Source: an uncultured Collinsella sp.
GTDB taxonomy: Bacteria > Actinomycetota > Coriobacteriia > Coriobacteriales > Coriobacteriaceae
Assembly (NCBI GenBank): GCA_900543605.1
Contig: UQSK01000026.1
Span: forward strand, 1 to 26,125
Direction: 5' to 3'
DNA length: 26,125 bases
Shown here: piece after piece, positions 14,383-20,725 of the stretch
Layout of the letters: every line of letters starts with the position of its first letter
Position numbering within the stretch: position 1 is the stretch's first letter
Position numbers and translations under genes: made by a program
Notes under the pieces: model-generated
The model's database searches: none
What the model saw: the letters and a program-made list of their open reading frames with translations, nothing else
What the model was told of the DNA's origin: nothing

Positions 14383-15573
14383 TTACTCAATGATCGTGGA
14401 GACAATGCCCGAACCGACGGTGTGGCCGCCCTCGCGGATAGCGAAGCGCAGGCCCTCCTCCATGGCGATCGGGTGGATGAGGTCGCCCTCGATGGTGATG
14501 TGGTCACCAGGCATAGCCATCTCGGTGCCCTCGGGGAGCTTGACCGTACCGGTAACGTCGGTGGTACGGAAGTAGAACTGAGGACGATAACCATCGAAGA
14601 ACGGGGTGTGACGGCCGCCCTCCTCCTTGGTCAGAACGTAGATCTCGCCGGTGAACTTGGTGTGCGGGGTAACCGAACCGGGCTTGCAGAGAACCTGGCC
14701 GCGCTCGATGTCCTCGCGCTTGATGCCGCGGAGCAGCAGACCGACGTTGTCGCCAGCCTCGCAGAAGTCCATGGACTTACGGAACATCTCGATACCGGTA
14801 ACGACGGTGTTCTGGGTATCCTTGATGCCGACGATCTCGACGGGCTCGTTGAGCTTGAGCTCACCGCGCTCGACACGGCCGGTAGCAACGGTACCACGGC
14901 CGGAGATGGTCATAACGTCCTCAACGGCCATCAGGAACGGGAGGTCGTTGTTACGAGCAGGCGTCGGGATGTACTCGTCGACAGCCTTCATGAGCTCGCG
15001 GATGGCGTCCATCCACTTGGCGTCGCCCTCGAGAGCGCCCAGAGCGGAACCACGGATGACGGGGATGTCGTCGCCGGGGAAATCGTACTCGGAGAGGAGC
15101 TCACGGGTCTCCATCTCGACGAGGTCGATGAGCTCGTCATCGTCGACCATGTCGCACTTGTTCAGGAAGACGACGATGTAGGGGACGCCGACCTGACGGG
15201 CGAGCAGGATGTGCTCGCGGGTCTGAGCCATGGGGCCGTCGGTAGCGGCGATGACCAGGATAGCGCCGTCCATCTGAGCAGCACCGGAGATCATGTTCTT
15301 GACGTAGTCAGCGTGGCCCGGGCAGTCAACGTGAGCGTAGTGACGGGCAGCGGTCTCGTACTCAACGTGGGAGACGGAAATCGTAATGCCGCGCTCGCGC
15401 TCCTCGGGAGCCTTGTCGATGTTCTCGAACGCAGTGAAGTCAGCCTTGCAGCCCTCGGTCTCGGAGAGAACCTTGGTGATGGCAGCGGTCAGCGTGGTCT
15501 TGCCGTGGTCGACGTGACCAATGGTGCCGATGTTAACATGCGGCTTAGTGCGCTCAAACTTCTCTTTGGCCAT
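14383..15573 (-). CDS. tuf: Translation elongation factor Tu
   Basis: A 396-residue GTPase of the normal EF-Tu length. It carries aminoacyl-tRNA to the ribosome. The G motifs are intact: GHVDHGKT (residues 19-26), DCPGHADYVKNM (G3) and NKCDMVDD (G4). The switch-region segment ERERGITISVSHVEYET is present, and the protein ends GSGIVSTIIE. The ATG at 15573 has AGGAGG about 7 nt upstream; the longer frame from 15642 lies in the intergenic space. There is no rpsL-rpsG-fusA next to it. Instead tuf follows three tRNA genes and a strong shared promoter, an arrangement like the E. coli tRNA-tufB operon. It is closed by its own terminator at 14320-14355. Confidence 0.97.
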   Translation of the reverse strand: MAKEKFERTKPHVNIGTIGHVDHGKTTLTAAITKVLSETEGCKADFTAFENIDKAPEERERGITISVSHVEYETAARHYAHVDCPGHADYVKNMISGAAQMDGAILVIAATDGPMAQTREHILLARQVGVPYIVVFLNKCDMVDDDELIDLVEMETRELLSEYDFPGDDIPVIRGSALGALEGDAKWMDAIRELMKAVDEYIPTPARNNDLPFLMAVEDVMTISGRGTVATGRVERGELKLNEPVEIVGIKDTQNTVVTGIEMFRKSMDFCEAGDNVGLLLRGIKREDIERGQVLCKPGSVTPHTKFTGEIYVLTKEEGGRHTPFFDGYRPQFYFRTTDVTGTVKLPEGTEMAMPGDHITIEGDLIHPIAMEEGLRFAIREGGHTVGSGIVSTIIE

Positions 15574-15669
15574 AAAGCCCTCCTCTAAACAGGTCGTCCC
15601 CGGACGGGACTTTGCCTTTATACCATAGTGGCCTCTCAACATACTATTGAGAAGCCACCGTGTTACCTA

Positions 15670-15746
15670 TGGTAGCGGTGACTGGATTCGAACCAGTGAC
15701 GCCACGGGTATGAACCGTGTGCTCTAACCAACTGAGCTACACCGCC
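15670..15746 (-). tRNA. tRNA-Met, elongator type (anticodon CAT)
   Basis: Minus strand cloverleaf of 77 nt. The anticodon stem is CACGG/CCGTG with loop TTCATAC, the T-arm GGTTCGAATCC, and CCA is encoded. The 5' end GGCGGTGTAGCTCAG is elongator-like, not initiator-like. A tRNA-Ile with lysidine-modified CAT cannot be excluded from the sequence alone. Confidence 0.9.
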
Positions 15747-15749
15747 GGA

Positions 15750-15825
15750 TGGAGCCTGCAACCAGACTTGAACTGGTGACCTCTTCGTTACCAACGAAGT
15801 GCTCTACCGACTGAGCTATACAGGC
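15750..15825 (-). tRNA. tRNA-Thr (anticodon GGT)
   Basis: Minus strand cloverleaf of 76 nt. The acceptor is GCCTGTA/TGCAGGC, the anticodon stem CTTCG/CGAAG with loop TTGGTAA, the T-arm GGTCACCAGTTCAAGTCTGG, and CCA is encoded. It is 3 nt from tRNA-Met and 10 nt from tRNA-Tyr. Confidence 0.94.
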
Positions 15826-15835
15826 ACTTGACGGG

Positions 15836-15917
15836 TGGGAGCTATAGGATTCGAACCTATGTAGGCAGAGCCAACGGGTTTACAGCCCGTCCCCATTAAC
15901 CACTCGGGCAAACTCCC
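15836..15917 (-). tRNA. tRNA-Tyr (anticodon GTA)
   Basis: Minus strand class II tRNA of 82 nt with a long variable arm. It has acceptor GGGAGTT/AGCTCCC and anticodon GTA in CTGTAAA. Unlike its two neighbours it lacks an encoded CCA (discriminator A is followed by CCC). It is the first gene after the promoter at 15980-16009. Confidence 0.93.
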
Positions 15918-15979
15918 AATCGTTCAAGTATCCGCAGGTCCTTTGGTCTTTTGGACCGCCGCCCCTGCGAACGAAGAAG

Positions 15980-16009
15980 ATAATACGATGCCACCTCGGG
16001 GGCTGTCAA
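15980..16009 (-). promoter_or_regulatory. Strong promoter of the tRNA-Tyr/Thr/Met-tuf unit
   Basis: On the minus strand consensus TTGACA (16009-16004) and TATTAT (15985-15980) with an 18-nt spacer. Its -35 region shares GAGGTTTTCGTTGACAGC exactly with the promoter at 14149-14178. The position fits transcription of three tRNAs and tuf as one unit. Confidence 0.85.
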
Positions 16010-16224
16010 CGAAAACCTCTAGATACACGGCTCCGGGCGTATCTATATGCTTTTGACCTGCGGTTTTGCTGAGTTTGGATATGAAGGACGATGAATTTGC
16101 ATATAGCGGTGACATTTCCCGAGGGAACACTTTGGCGTAGTGGAGTGAGCCTGCAGAATATTACTTCGATAACGACTCATTTGCACCTATATATAGGTCG
16201 AGATCGGGCTTCCCAGACAGAATC
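16010..16224. other. Gene-free interval upstream of the tRNA/tuf promoter
   Basis: I see no gene, RNA or strong repeat in these 215 bases. Composition is AT-richer than the flanks. GCATATAG at 16108-16115 and CTATATGC at 16043-16050 are complementary and could pair or bind a protein, but this is weak. Confidence 0.5.
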
Positions 16225-16317
16225 GAGCGTGGATAATCTCCCACTTTTGGCGTACTCCCAAGGCCAAAGTGGCAGATTATCCACGCTCATTCACTAGGCG
16301 GGAGATTTTCCACGCTC
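16225..16317. repeat. Three-arm inverted-repeat element (GAGCGTGGATAATCT family)
   Basis: GAGCGTGGATAATCT (16225-16239) continues as CCCACTTTTGGC. Its reverse complement, ending AGATTATCCACGCTC, lies at 16262-16288, with one substitution and one length difference over 27 nt and a ~10-nt loop. A third, single arm AGATTTTCCACGCTC follows at 16303-16317, preceded by GGCGGG. No coding potential is evident. The family is distinct from the 40-bp array that follows. Confidence 0.85.
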
Positions 16318-16370
16318 GTATGTCCGGAAATCCTCGCTCGACCAGGATGACCGGGACCGGCCCGGCCTTT

Positions 16371-16587
16371 GTCTCGATCTGTAACAGCAAGAGGGTTATT
16401 CCTCCCCCATCTGTTACAGATCGAGATATTACGCAGAGACCCCAGCTTACGTCTCATTCTGTAACAGCTAGAACGGTTTTCGGCCTCTTCGTGTTACAGA
16501 TCGAGATGTTATCGGCCATCCCTTGGCATTGTCTCGATCTGTAACTATAAGGAGGGTTTTCAGCCCACCCGTGTTACAGATCGAGAC
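16371..16587. repeat. Array of six alternating arms with an exact 40-bp period
   Basis: Arms with core TCTCGATCTGTAACA begin in blocks at 16371, 16451 and 16531. Their reverse complements (TGTTACAGATCGAGA) lie in blocks starting at 16411, 16491 and 16571, so every arm is 40 bp from the next. Pair 1 is a 16-bp perfect stem, pair 2 has two mismatches, and pair 3 is a 15-bp perfect stem. Each of the three loops contains a GGTTATTC/GGTTTTC core flanked by short complementary G and C runs. The spacers between pairs are different sequences of 24 nt. There are no recombinase or cas genes nearby. Function unknown. Confidence 0.88.
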
Positions 16588-16641
16588 AAACCTGAAGCTT
16601 GGTGGAAGTCAAACCCGCTTACATATCGACATAAATAGAAA

Positions 16642-16671
16642 CGGGCCCTGTCCCATAAGGAACAGAGCCCG
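16642..16671 (-). terminator. Rho-independent terminator of tRNA-Thr(TGT)
   Basis: On the minus strand CGGGCTCTGTTCC pairs with the complementary side ending GGCCCG, with one mismatch, followed by TTTCTATTT. It begins 10 nt after the encoded CCA of the tRNA. Confidence 0.8.
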
Positions 16672-16680
16672 AAACTCTCA

Positions 16681-16755
16681 TGGAGCCAGTGACAGGAATC
16701 GAACCTGCAACCCACTGATTACAAATCAGTTGCGCTACCGTTGCGCCACACTGGC
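16681..16755 (-). tRNA. tRNA-Thr (anticodon TGT)
   Basis: Minus strand cloverleaf of 75 nt. The acceptor is GCCAGTG/CACTGGC, the anticodon stem ACTGA/TCAGT with loop TTTGTAA, the T-arm GCAGGTTCGATTCCTGT, and CCA is encoded. It is a single tRNA unit with its own terminator. A degenerate relative lies about 150 nt upstream at 16906-16968. Confidence 0.94.
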
Positions 16756-16785
16756 ACACTTGGCGCTTTCGCGCGAAGCTTGTTT

Positions 16786-16814
16786 AGGATAAAGGAATTG
16801 AGCACGTGGCGCAA
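16786..16814 (-). promoter_or_regulatory. Possible promoter of tRNA-Thr(TGT)
   Basis: On the minus strand TTGCGC (16814-16809) and TATCCT (16791-16786) with a 17-nt spacer, 31 nt before the tRNA. Both boxes deviate from consensus and a GC-rich discriminator follows, which is usual for stable RNA promoters. Confidence 0.4.
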
Positions 16815-16839
16815 CAGGCCTTTCGGCCGACCACATCTC

Positions 16840-16905
16840 AAAACTATTCGCCAGAACGAATAGTTTTATCTGTTCGCCAAAACAAAAAACTATTCGTTTT
16901 GGCGA
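16840..16905. repeat. Two adjacent palindromes sharing an ACTATTCG motif
   Basis: AAAACTATTCG (16840-16850) and CGAATAGTTTT (16857-16867) form a perfect 11-bp stem. TCGCCAAAAC (16874-16883) and GTTTTGGCGA (16896-16905) form a 10-bp stem whose loop carries a third ACTATTCG. On the minus strand the first ends in TTTT and could terminate the rlmB-yacP unit. The shared motif suggests duplication of one element. Confidence 0.65.
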
Positions 16906-16968
16906 CGGTAACCCGCAGCCCATTGATTACAAATCAACGGGCTGGCCAATTGGGAAACGGGTCTCTAT
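16906..16968 (-). pseudogene. Degenerate tRNA-Thr(TGT) fragment, truncated in the T-loop
   Basis: On the minus strand the anticodon arm GTTGATTTGTAATCAATGGG is close to that of the intact tRNA-Thr(TGT) (ACTGATTTGTAATCAGTGGG). It is preceded by D-arm-like CCCAATTGGCCAGC and followed by GCTGCGGGTT, where similarity stops inside the T-loop. There is no matching acceptor 3' half or CCA. It begins just after the stop of the NYN gene. I read it as a tRNA remnant; a chance match over the ~16-nt anticodon arm is possible but less likely. Confidence 0.6.
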
Positions 16969-16978
16969 GGACAATCCC

Positions 16979-17656
16979 CTACCTCCCGCGAAGGGCCTTG
17001 AGCTTTGCCAGGGCCTCGGGGCTCAGGCGGCTACCCAGAGTCATCTTGATTTGCGGGGCTTCCTCGGCCTCGTGAACGTCGTTGTCGATCTGTTTGATCT
17101 CGTCCACCAGCATACGGCTCGAGATGCGCGTGACGCCCTTGCCCATGACGACGGCCTGGATTGTGCCGTCACTCGAAACCACGGAGCACGCGCGGCCTTC
17201 CTCACGTGCCTCGATGCAGAGTTTCTGCACCACGGTATCGGCAGAGACGCCCGTCGGCGAAAACTCGATGCGCACGCCGCGGGCCGGCAGGTTGGGGCGC
17301 TCGCTGGAGATATTGCCCGCGCCGTCAAACACGATCACAGCCTCGTAGCGGCCCTGGGCAAAGGCGGCGACGTCGTTGATGAGGGCAGTGCGCGCCATAT
17401 CGTGAACGTCGCTGGAATACGGATCGTCGGAATGGTCGTACACGAGCTTTTCGTAGCGCGGCGTGCAGTGGATCACGTTGTAACCGTCGACCACCAACAG
17501 CTCGGGCTTGTTGGAGTGCACCGTCGAGACCGGGTCGGCGATGGCCTGCGCAAACGCATTGCCGCCCACGCCATAGGTCGCGGCCGAAACAATCGGCTTG
17601 GCCGAGCCCTCGCCAAAGCGCTTGGCCTTGGACTTGGCGCGGTTCTTCTTGGACAT
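16979..17656 (-). CDS. YacP-like NYN-domain protein (predicted RNase)
   Basis: A 225-residue protein with a short basic N-terminus (MSKKNRAKSKAKRFG) and a NYN/PIN-like nuclease fold. LLVVDGYNVIHC near residue 55 carries the first acidic residue and the DGYN signature, VIVFDGAG the second, and SSDGTIQ with TRISSRML the later conserved parts. Members of this family (YacP/Rae1) cleave RNA on the ribosome in Bacillus subtilis. The gene starts 3 nt after the rlmB stop, with its ribosome binding site GGGGGAGGAG inside the end of rlmB, so the two are translationally linked, as in Bacillus. It is likely the last gene of this unit; palindromes at 16840-16905 follow. Confidence 0.88.
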   Translation of the reverse strand: MSKKNRAKSKAKRFGEGSAKPIVSAATYGVGGNAFAQAIADPVSTVHSNKPELLVVDGYNVIHCTPRYEKLVYDHSDDPYSSDVHDMARTALINDVAAFAQGRYEAVIVFDGAGNISSERPNLPARGVRIEFSPTGVSADTVVQKLCIEAREEGRACSVVSSDGTIQAVVMGKGVTRISSRMLVDEIKQIDNDVHEAEEAPQIKMTLGSRLSPEALAKLKALRGR

Positions 17657-17659
17657 GCG

Positions 17660-18574
17660 CTACTCCTCCCCCATGAGCTCGCCGGCGTTGCGACGCAGCC
17701 ACTCAAAGCACAGCGCTGTGGTCGCCTGGGCAACATTGAGGCTCTCGGTCATGCCGCGCTGGGGAAGCTTGGTCAAAAAGTCGCATTTCTCGAGCACCAG
17801 ACGCGAGATGCCATCGCCCTCGGAACCCATGACGAGCGCCACGCGGCCCTCGAAGGGAGCATCCCAGCAGCTGCCCTCGACGTGCTCGGAAGCACCGCCC
17901 ACCCAAAAGCCAGCGGCCTTGAGGTCATCGAGCGCACGGGCGATATTGGGCACCTGCGCGATGGGCAGATGCATGACGGCGCCGGCAGAAGTCTTGTAGC
18001 TGCCCACGGTCACGCCGGCGGCGCGCTTGTTGGCAATGATGACGCCGGCCGCGCCCACGACCTCGGCAGAGCGCACGATCGCACCAAAGTTGCCATCGTC
18101 GGTCACATGGTCGAGCACGACGACGAGCGCCGGTCCGTCACCCGCGCGATCGAGGATATCGGCAACATCGGCATAGGGGAAGTTGCCAACCTCGAGTGCG
18201 ATGCCCTGATGAGCGCCATGGCTCGACAGTGCGTCGAGCTGCGCACGCGGCACATACTTAATGCGGACGCCCGCGGCGTTGAGGTCGTCGACCAGGCGCG
18301 ACAAGGCGGCATCGCGCTCTCCACCCTCGACAATGAGCGCGCACTTGATGGGAAAACCAGTGCGTAGCGCCTCGGCGGCAGCACGACGACCTTCGATAAA
18401 CTCGCCCTTGGGAGCCTGGACAGCGTCGCGGTTGCGATCGCGCTGCGGACGTGCGGCCTGGGCGCGATCGCGCTGGCCCTTGGGAGCGGCAGCGCGGTCA
18501 TTGCGGCGAATCGGACGCGAGCCAGAAGCAGCCTGCTTGCCGCCACGAGGTGCACGCTTGCGATTGTCGGCCAT
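17660..18574 (-). CDS. rlmB: 23S rRNA 2'-O-ribose methyltransferase, TrmH/SpoU family (RlmB-like)
   Basis: A 304-residue SPOUT methyltransferase. The C-terminal catalytic domain shows motif 1 NFGAIVRSAEVVGAAGVI, motif 2 ALVMGSEGDGI and motif 3 MTESLNVAQATTAL, which build the trefoil-knot SAM site. RlmB methylates G2251 of E. coli 23S rRNA. The substrate-binding domain begins near GEFIEGRRAAAEAL. Compared with E. coli RlmB (about 243 residues) there is an N-terminal extension of ~60 residues rich in Arg, Gln and Ala, probably disordered and RNA-binding; this is common in actinobacterial members. The ATG at 18574 has AGGAGG 8 nt upstream; the longer frame from 18595 does not. Confidence 0.9.
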   Translation of the reverse strand: MADNRKRAPRGGKQAASGSRPIRRNDRAAAPKGQRDRAQAARPQRDRNRDAVQAPKGEFIEGRRAAAEALRTGFPIKCALIVEGGERDAALSRLVDDLNAAGVRIKYVPRAQLDALSSHGAHQGIALEVGNFPYADVADILDRAGDGPALVVVLDHVTDDGNFGAIVRSAEVVGAAGVIIANKRAAGVTVGSYKTSAGAVMHLPIAQVPNIARALDDLKAAGFWVGGASEHVEGSCWDAPFEGRVALVMGSEGDGISRLVLEKCDFLTKLPQRGMTESLNVAQATTALCFEWLRRNAGELMGEE

Positions 18575-18607
18575 AAAGCGACCTCCTAAATACAACTATC
18601 AAACGAA

Positions 18608-18649
18608 ACAAAATAAACGACCGCCCATGAATATTAATTCGGGCGGTCG
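18608..18649 (-). terminator. Rho-independent terminator downstream of cysS
   Basis: CGACCGCCC (18618-18626) and GGGCGGTCG (18641-18649) form a 9-bp GC-rich stem with a 14-nt AT-rich loop. On the minus strand the stem is followed by TTTATTTTGTTT. It separates disA-ispD-ispF-cysS from rlmB-yacP, so rlmB must have its own promoter. Confidence 0.85.
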
Positions 18650-18660
18650 GTACGGGTTTT

Positions 18661-18746
18661 CCAAGTGCCCGAGATTGCCGTGAAAGAGGAGCGACGCGTA
18701 CTTGAGTACGCGAGCGACGGTTTGAACGGCAAGGTCGGGTGCTTGG
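18661..18746 (+). repeat. 86-nt hairpin element, copy B
   Basis: CCAAGTGCCCGAGATTGCCG at the left end pairs with ACGGCAAGGTCGGGTGCTTG at the right end, leaving a 2x2 internal loop and two G-U pairs. The centre GCGTACTTGAGTACGC is a perfect small hairpin. It aligns gap-free to copy A (11364-11279). It lies between the cysS stop and the cysS terminator, so on the minus strand it is part of the cysS 3' untranslated region. Confidence 0.8.
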
Positions 18747-18760
18747 GAAACCCGCGGGGA

Positions 18761-20227
18761 TTAGAGAGATTTGATACGAGTGCCGGCGGCGGTATCTTCA
18801 ATCGTCAGGCCCAGGTCCTTGAGCTGGTCGCGGATGGCGTCGGCCAGATCCCAGTTCTTGGCGGCACGGGCCTCGGCGCGGGCCTCGAGAATCTTGGCAG
18901 CAGCCTCGTCCACGTCGTCGCCCGTGTAGGCGACCAGGCCGGCGGCAACGCCCAGCAGGCCCAGCGGCAGCTCGACCTTGGGCTCGGGAAGCTCGACGCC
19001 AAACGTATCGAGCAGCTCGACCAGCGTATCGGCGGCGGCCAGGGCAGCGGCCTTGTCGGCAGCATCGCCCGCCTGCTCCAGGTACTGGTTGCACTCGGTC
19101 ACAAAGCCAAAGACAGCACCCATGGCACCGGCGGTGTTAAAGTCGTCATCCATGCACTCCTTAAAGGTGGTGCGGGTCTCGGCGGCCTTGGCGGCAAACG
19201 CCTCGGCAGCCGCTTCGTCGGCATCGGCCGTCGCGTGGTTCGCGGCCCAACGCAGGTTCTCGACCGTACCGGCGATACGCGTGAGCGAGTTCTCGGCACC
19301 CTCCAGGCGCTCCCAAGAAAAGTCGAGCGGCGAGCGATAGCTCGTCTGCAGTATCAGCAGGCGCAGGGCGGCAGCGGAGTGCTGCTCGAGGACCTCGGCC
19401 AGCGTAAAGAAGTTGCCGAGCGACTTGGACATCTTCTCGCCGTCTACCAGCAGCATGCCCGTGTGCATCCAGGTGTTGGAGAAGCCCTGGTGCCAGGCGC
19501 AGGTGGCCTGGGCGCACTCGTTCTCGTGATGCGGGAAGGCAAGGTCGGAGCCGCCGCCGTGGATGTCGATCGGAGTACCCAGGTAGCGATGCACCATGGC
19601 GGCGCACTCGGTGTGCCAACCGGGACGGCCCTCGCCCCAGGGGCTCGGCCAGCTGGGCTCGCCCGGCTTGGCGGCCTTCCACAGGGCAAAATCGAGCGGG
19701 TCGTTCTTGTCCTCGTTCTCCTCGATGCGCGCGCCAACCATAAGATCGTCGATGTTGCGGCCCGAGACCTGACCATAGTTGGGATCGCTGCGCACGGCAA
19801 AGTACACATCGCCGTTATCGGCTGCGTAAGCGTGGCCCTGCTCGATAAGCGTCTTGATCATGGCGATCATAGGACCGATCTCCTTGGTGGCACGGGGACG
19901 CACATCGGGATCGAGCACGTTGGCGGCACGCATGACGCCGATGAACTTGTCGGAGAACTCCGTCGCGACCTCGGCAGCCGTACGGCCCTGCTCGTTGGCG
20001 CGCTTGATGATCTTGTCGTCGACATCGGTGAGGTTCTGGGCGAACGTGACCTCGTAGCCGCTCGCGATGAGCCAGCGACGAATCACATCGAAGCTGATGA
20101 ACGTGCGGGCATTGCCGATGTGGATGTTGTCGTAGACCGTGGGGCCGCACACGTACATGCGGACCTTGCCGGACTCGATGGGCTGGAACTCTTCCTTTTT
20201 ATGGGTAGCGCTGTTGTAGATACGCAT
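18761..20227 (-). CDS. cysS: Cysteinyl-tRNA synthetase
   Basis: A 488-residue class I synthetase of normal length. The N-terminus MRIYNSATHKKEEF leads to YVCGPTVYDNIHIGNART, giving the first zinc-ligand Cys (C27) and the HIGN variant of the HIGH motif (36-39). WHTECAAM carries further zinc ligands, and DGEKMSKSLGNFF is the KMSKS loop. The C-terminal helical anticodon-binding domain ends DTAAGTRIKSL. It lies 3 nt after ispF, so the genes are co-transcribed with disA-ispD-ispF. In Bacillus, gltX and cysE stand between ispF and cysS; both are absent here. Confidence 0.96.
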   Translation of the reverse strand: MRIYNSATHKKEEFQPIESGKVRMYVCGPTVYDNIHIGNARTFISFDVIRRWLIASGYEVTFAQNLTDVDDKIIKRANEQGRTAAEVATEFSDKFIGVMRAANVLDPDVRPRATKEIGPMIAMIKTLIEQGHAYAADNGDVYFAVRSDPNYGQVSGRNIDDLMVGARIEENEDKNDPLDFALWKAAKPGEPSWPSPWGEGRPGWHTECAAMVHRYLGTPIDIHGGGSDLAFPHHENECAQATCAWHQGFSNTWMHTGMLLVDGEKMSKSLGNFFTLAEVLEQHSAAALRLLILQTSYRSPLDFSWERLEGAENSLTRIAGTVENLRWAANHATADADEAAAEAFAAKAAETRTTFKECMDDDFNTAGAMGAVFGFVTECNQYLEQAGDAADKAAALAAADTLVELLDTFGVELPEPKVELPLGLLGVAAGLVAYTGDDVDEAAAKILEARAEARAAKNWDLADAIRDQLKDLGLTIEDTAAGTRIKSL

Positions 20228-20230
20228 TCG

Positions 20231-20725
20231 TTACTCCTTAACGGTTTTCTGTAGCAGGCAGACGGCCCAGGCGCCGATTCCCTCGCCTTGGCCTTCCCAA
20301 CCGAGCTTTTCGGTCGTGGTGGCGGCGACGCCCACATTTTCGACGTCAACGCCCAGGGCATGGGCAAGGTTGGCGCGCATGGCATCGCGGTGCGGGGTGA
20401 TCTTGGGTTGCTGACAGGCAATGGTGCAATCGGCATCGACAAACTCAAAGCCCAGCTCGCGCGCATAGTCCATCACGCGGGCGAGCAGCACCATCGAATC
20501 AGCACCCTCGTAGGCAGGATCGGTGTCGGGGAATAGCTTGCCGATGTCTCCCCCGCGGCAGGCGCCCAGAATGGCATCGGCCAAGGCGTGCGCGAGCACA
20601 TCGGCATCCGAGTGGCCCAGCAGGCCGCGCTCGTAGGGAATGTCGACCCCGCCGATGATACATCGACGTCCCTCCACCAAACGGTGGACGTCGTAGCCGT
20701 GGCCAATGCGCAGGTTACTGAACAT
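20231..20725 (-). CDS. ispF: 2-C-methyl-D-erythritol 2,4-cyclodiphosphate synthase
   Basis: A 164-residue enzyme, the usual IspF size. It forms the cyclic diphosphate intermediate of the MEP isoprenoid pathway with loss of CMP. The metal-site motif GHGYDVHRL (D and H ligands) is at residues 8-16, followed by GHSDADVLAHALADAILGA and, near the C-terminus, TTEKLGWEGQGEGIGAWAV. I chose the ATG at 20725 (MFSNLRIGHGYDVHRL), which has AGAGGA upstream; the start at 20758 would add residues unlike the family. It overlaps the end of ispD by 11 nt, implying coupled translation of these two pathway enzymes. Confidence 0.95.
   Translation of the reverse strand: MFSNLRIGHGYDVHRLVEGRRCIIGGVDIPYERGLLGHSDADVLAHALADAILGACRGGDIGKLFPDTDPAYEGADSMVLLARVMDYARELGFEFVDADCTIACQQPKITPHRDAMRANLAHALGVDVENVGVAATTTEKLGWEGQGEGIGAWAVCLLQKTVKE

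Noticed and set aside
14344..15588. A long plus-strand frame opposite tuf
   Set aside because: Antisense shadow of EF-Tu with no ribosome binding site or recognisable domain.
15670..15746. Initiator tRNA-fMet
   Set aside because: The 5' end GGCGGTGTAGCTCAG and the acceptor pairing are elongator-like; initiator tRNAs have a C1-A72 mismatch and a GGGCCC-type anticodon stem, which is absent.
16371..16587. CRISPR array
   Set aside because: Arms are only 15-16 nt, alternate in orientation, and three of the five spacers share a common loop core. No cas gene is nearby. Direct repeats of CRISPR arrays do not alternate.
16091..16792. Short plus-strand frames in the repeat-rich interval
   Set aside because: They run through hairpin arms and a tRNA gene, lack ribosome binding sites, and show no protein features.
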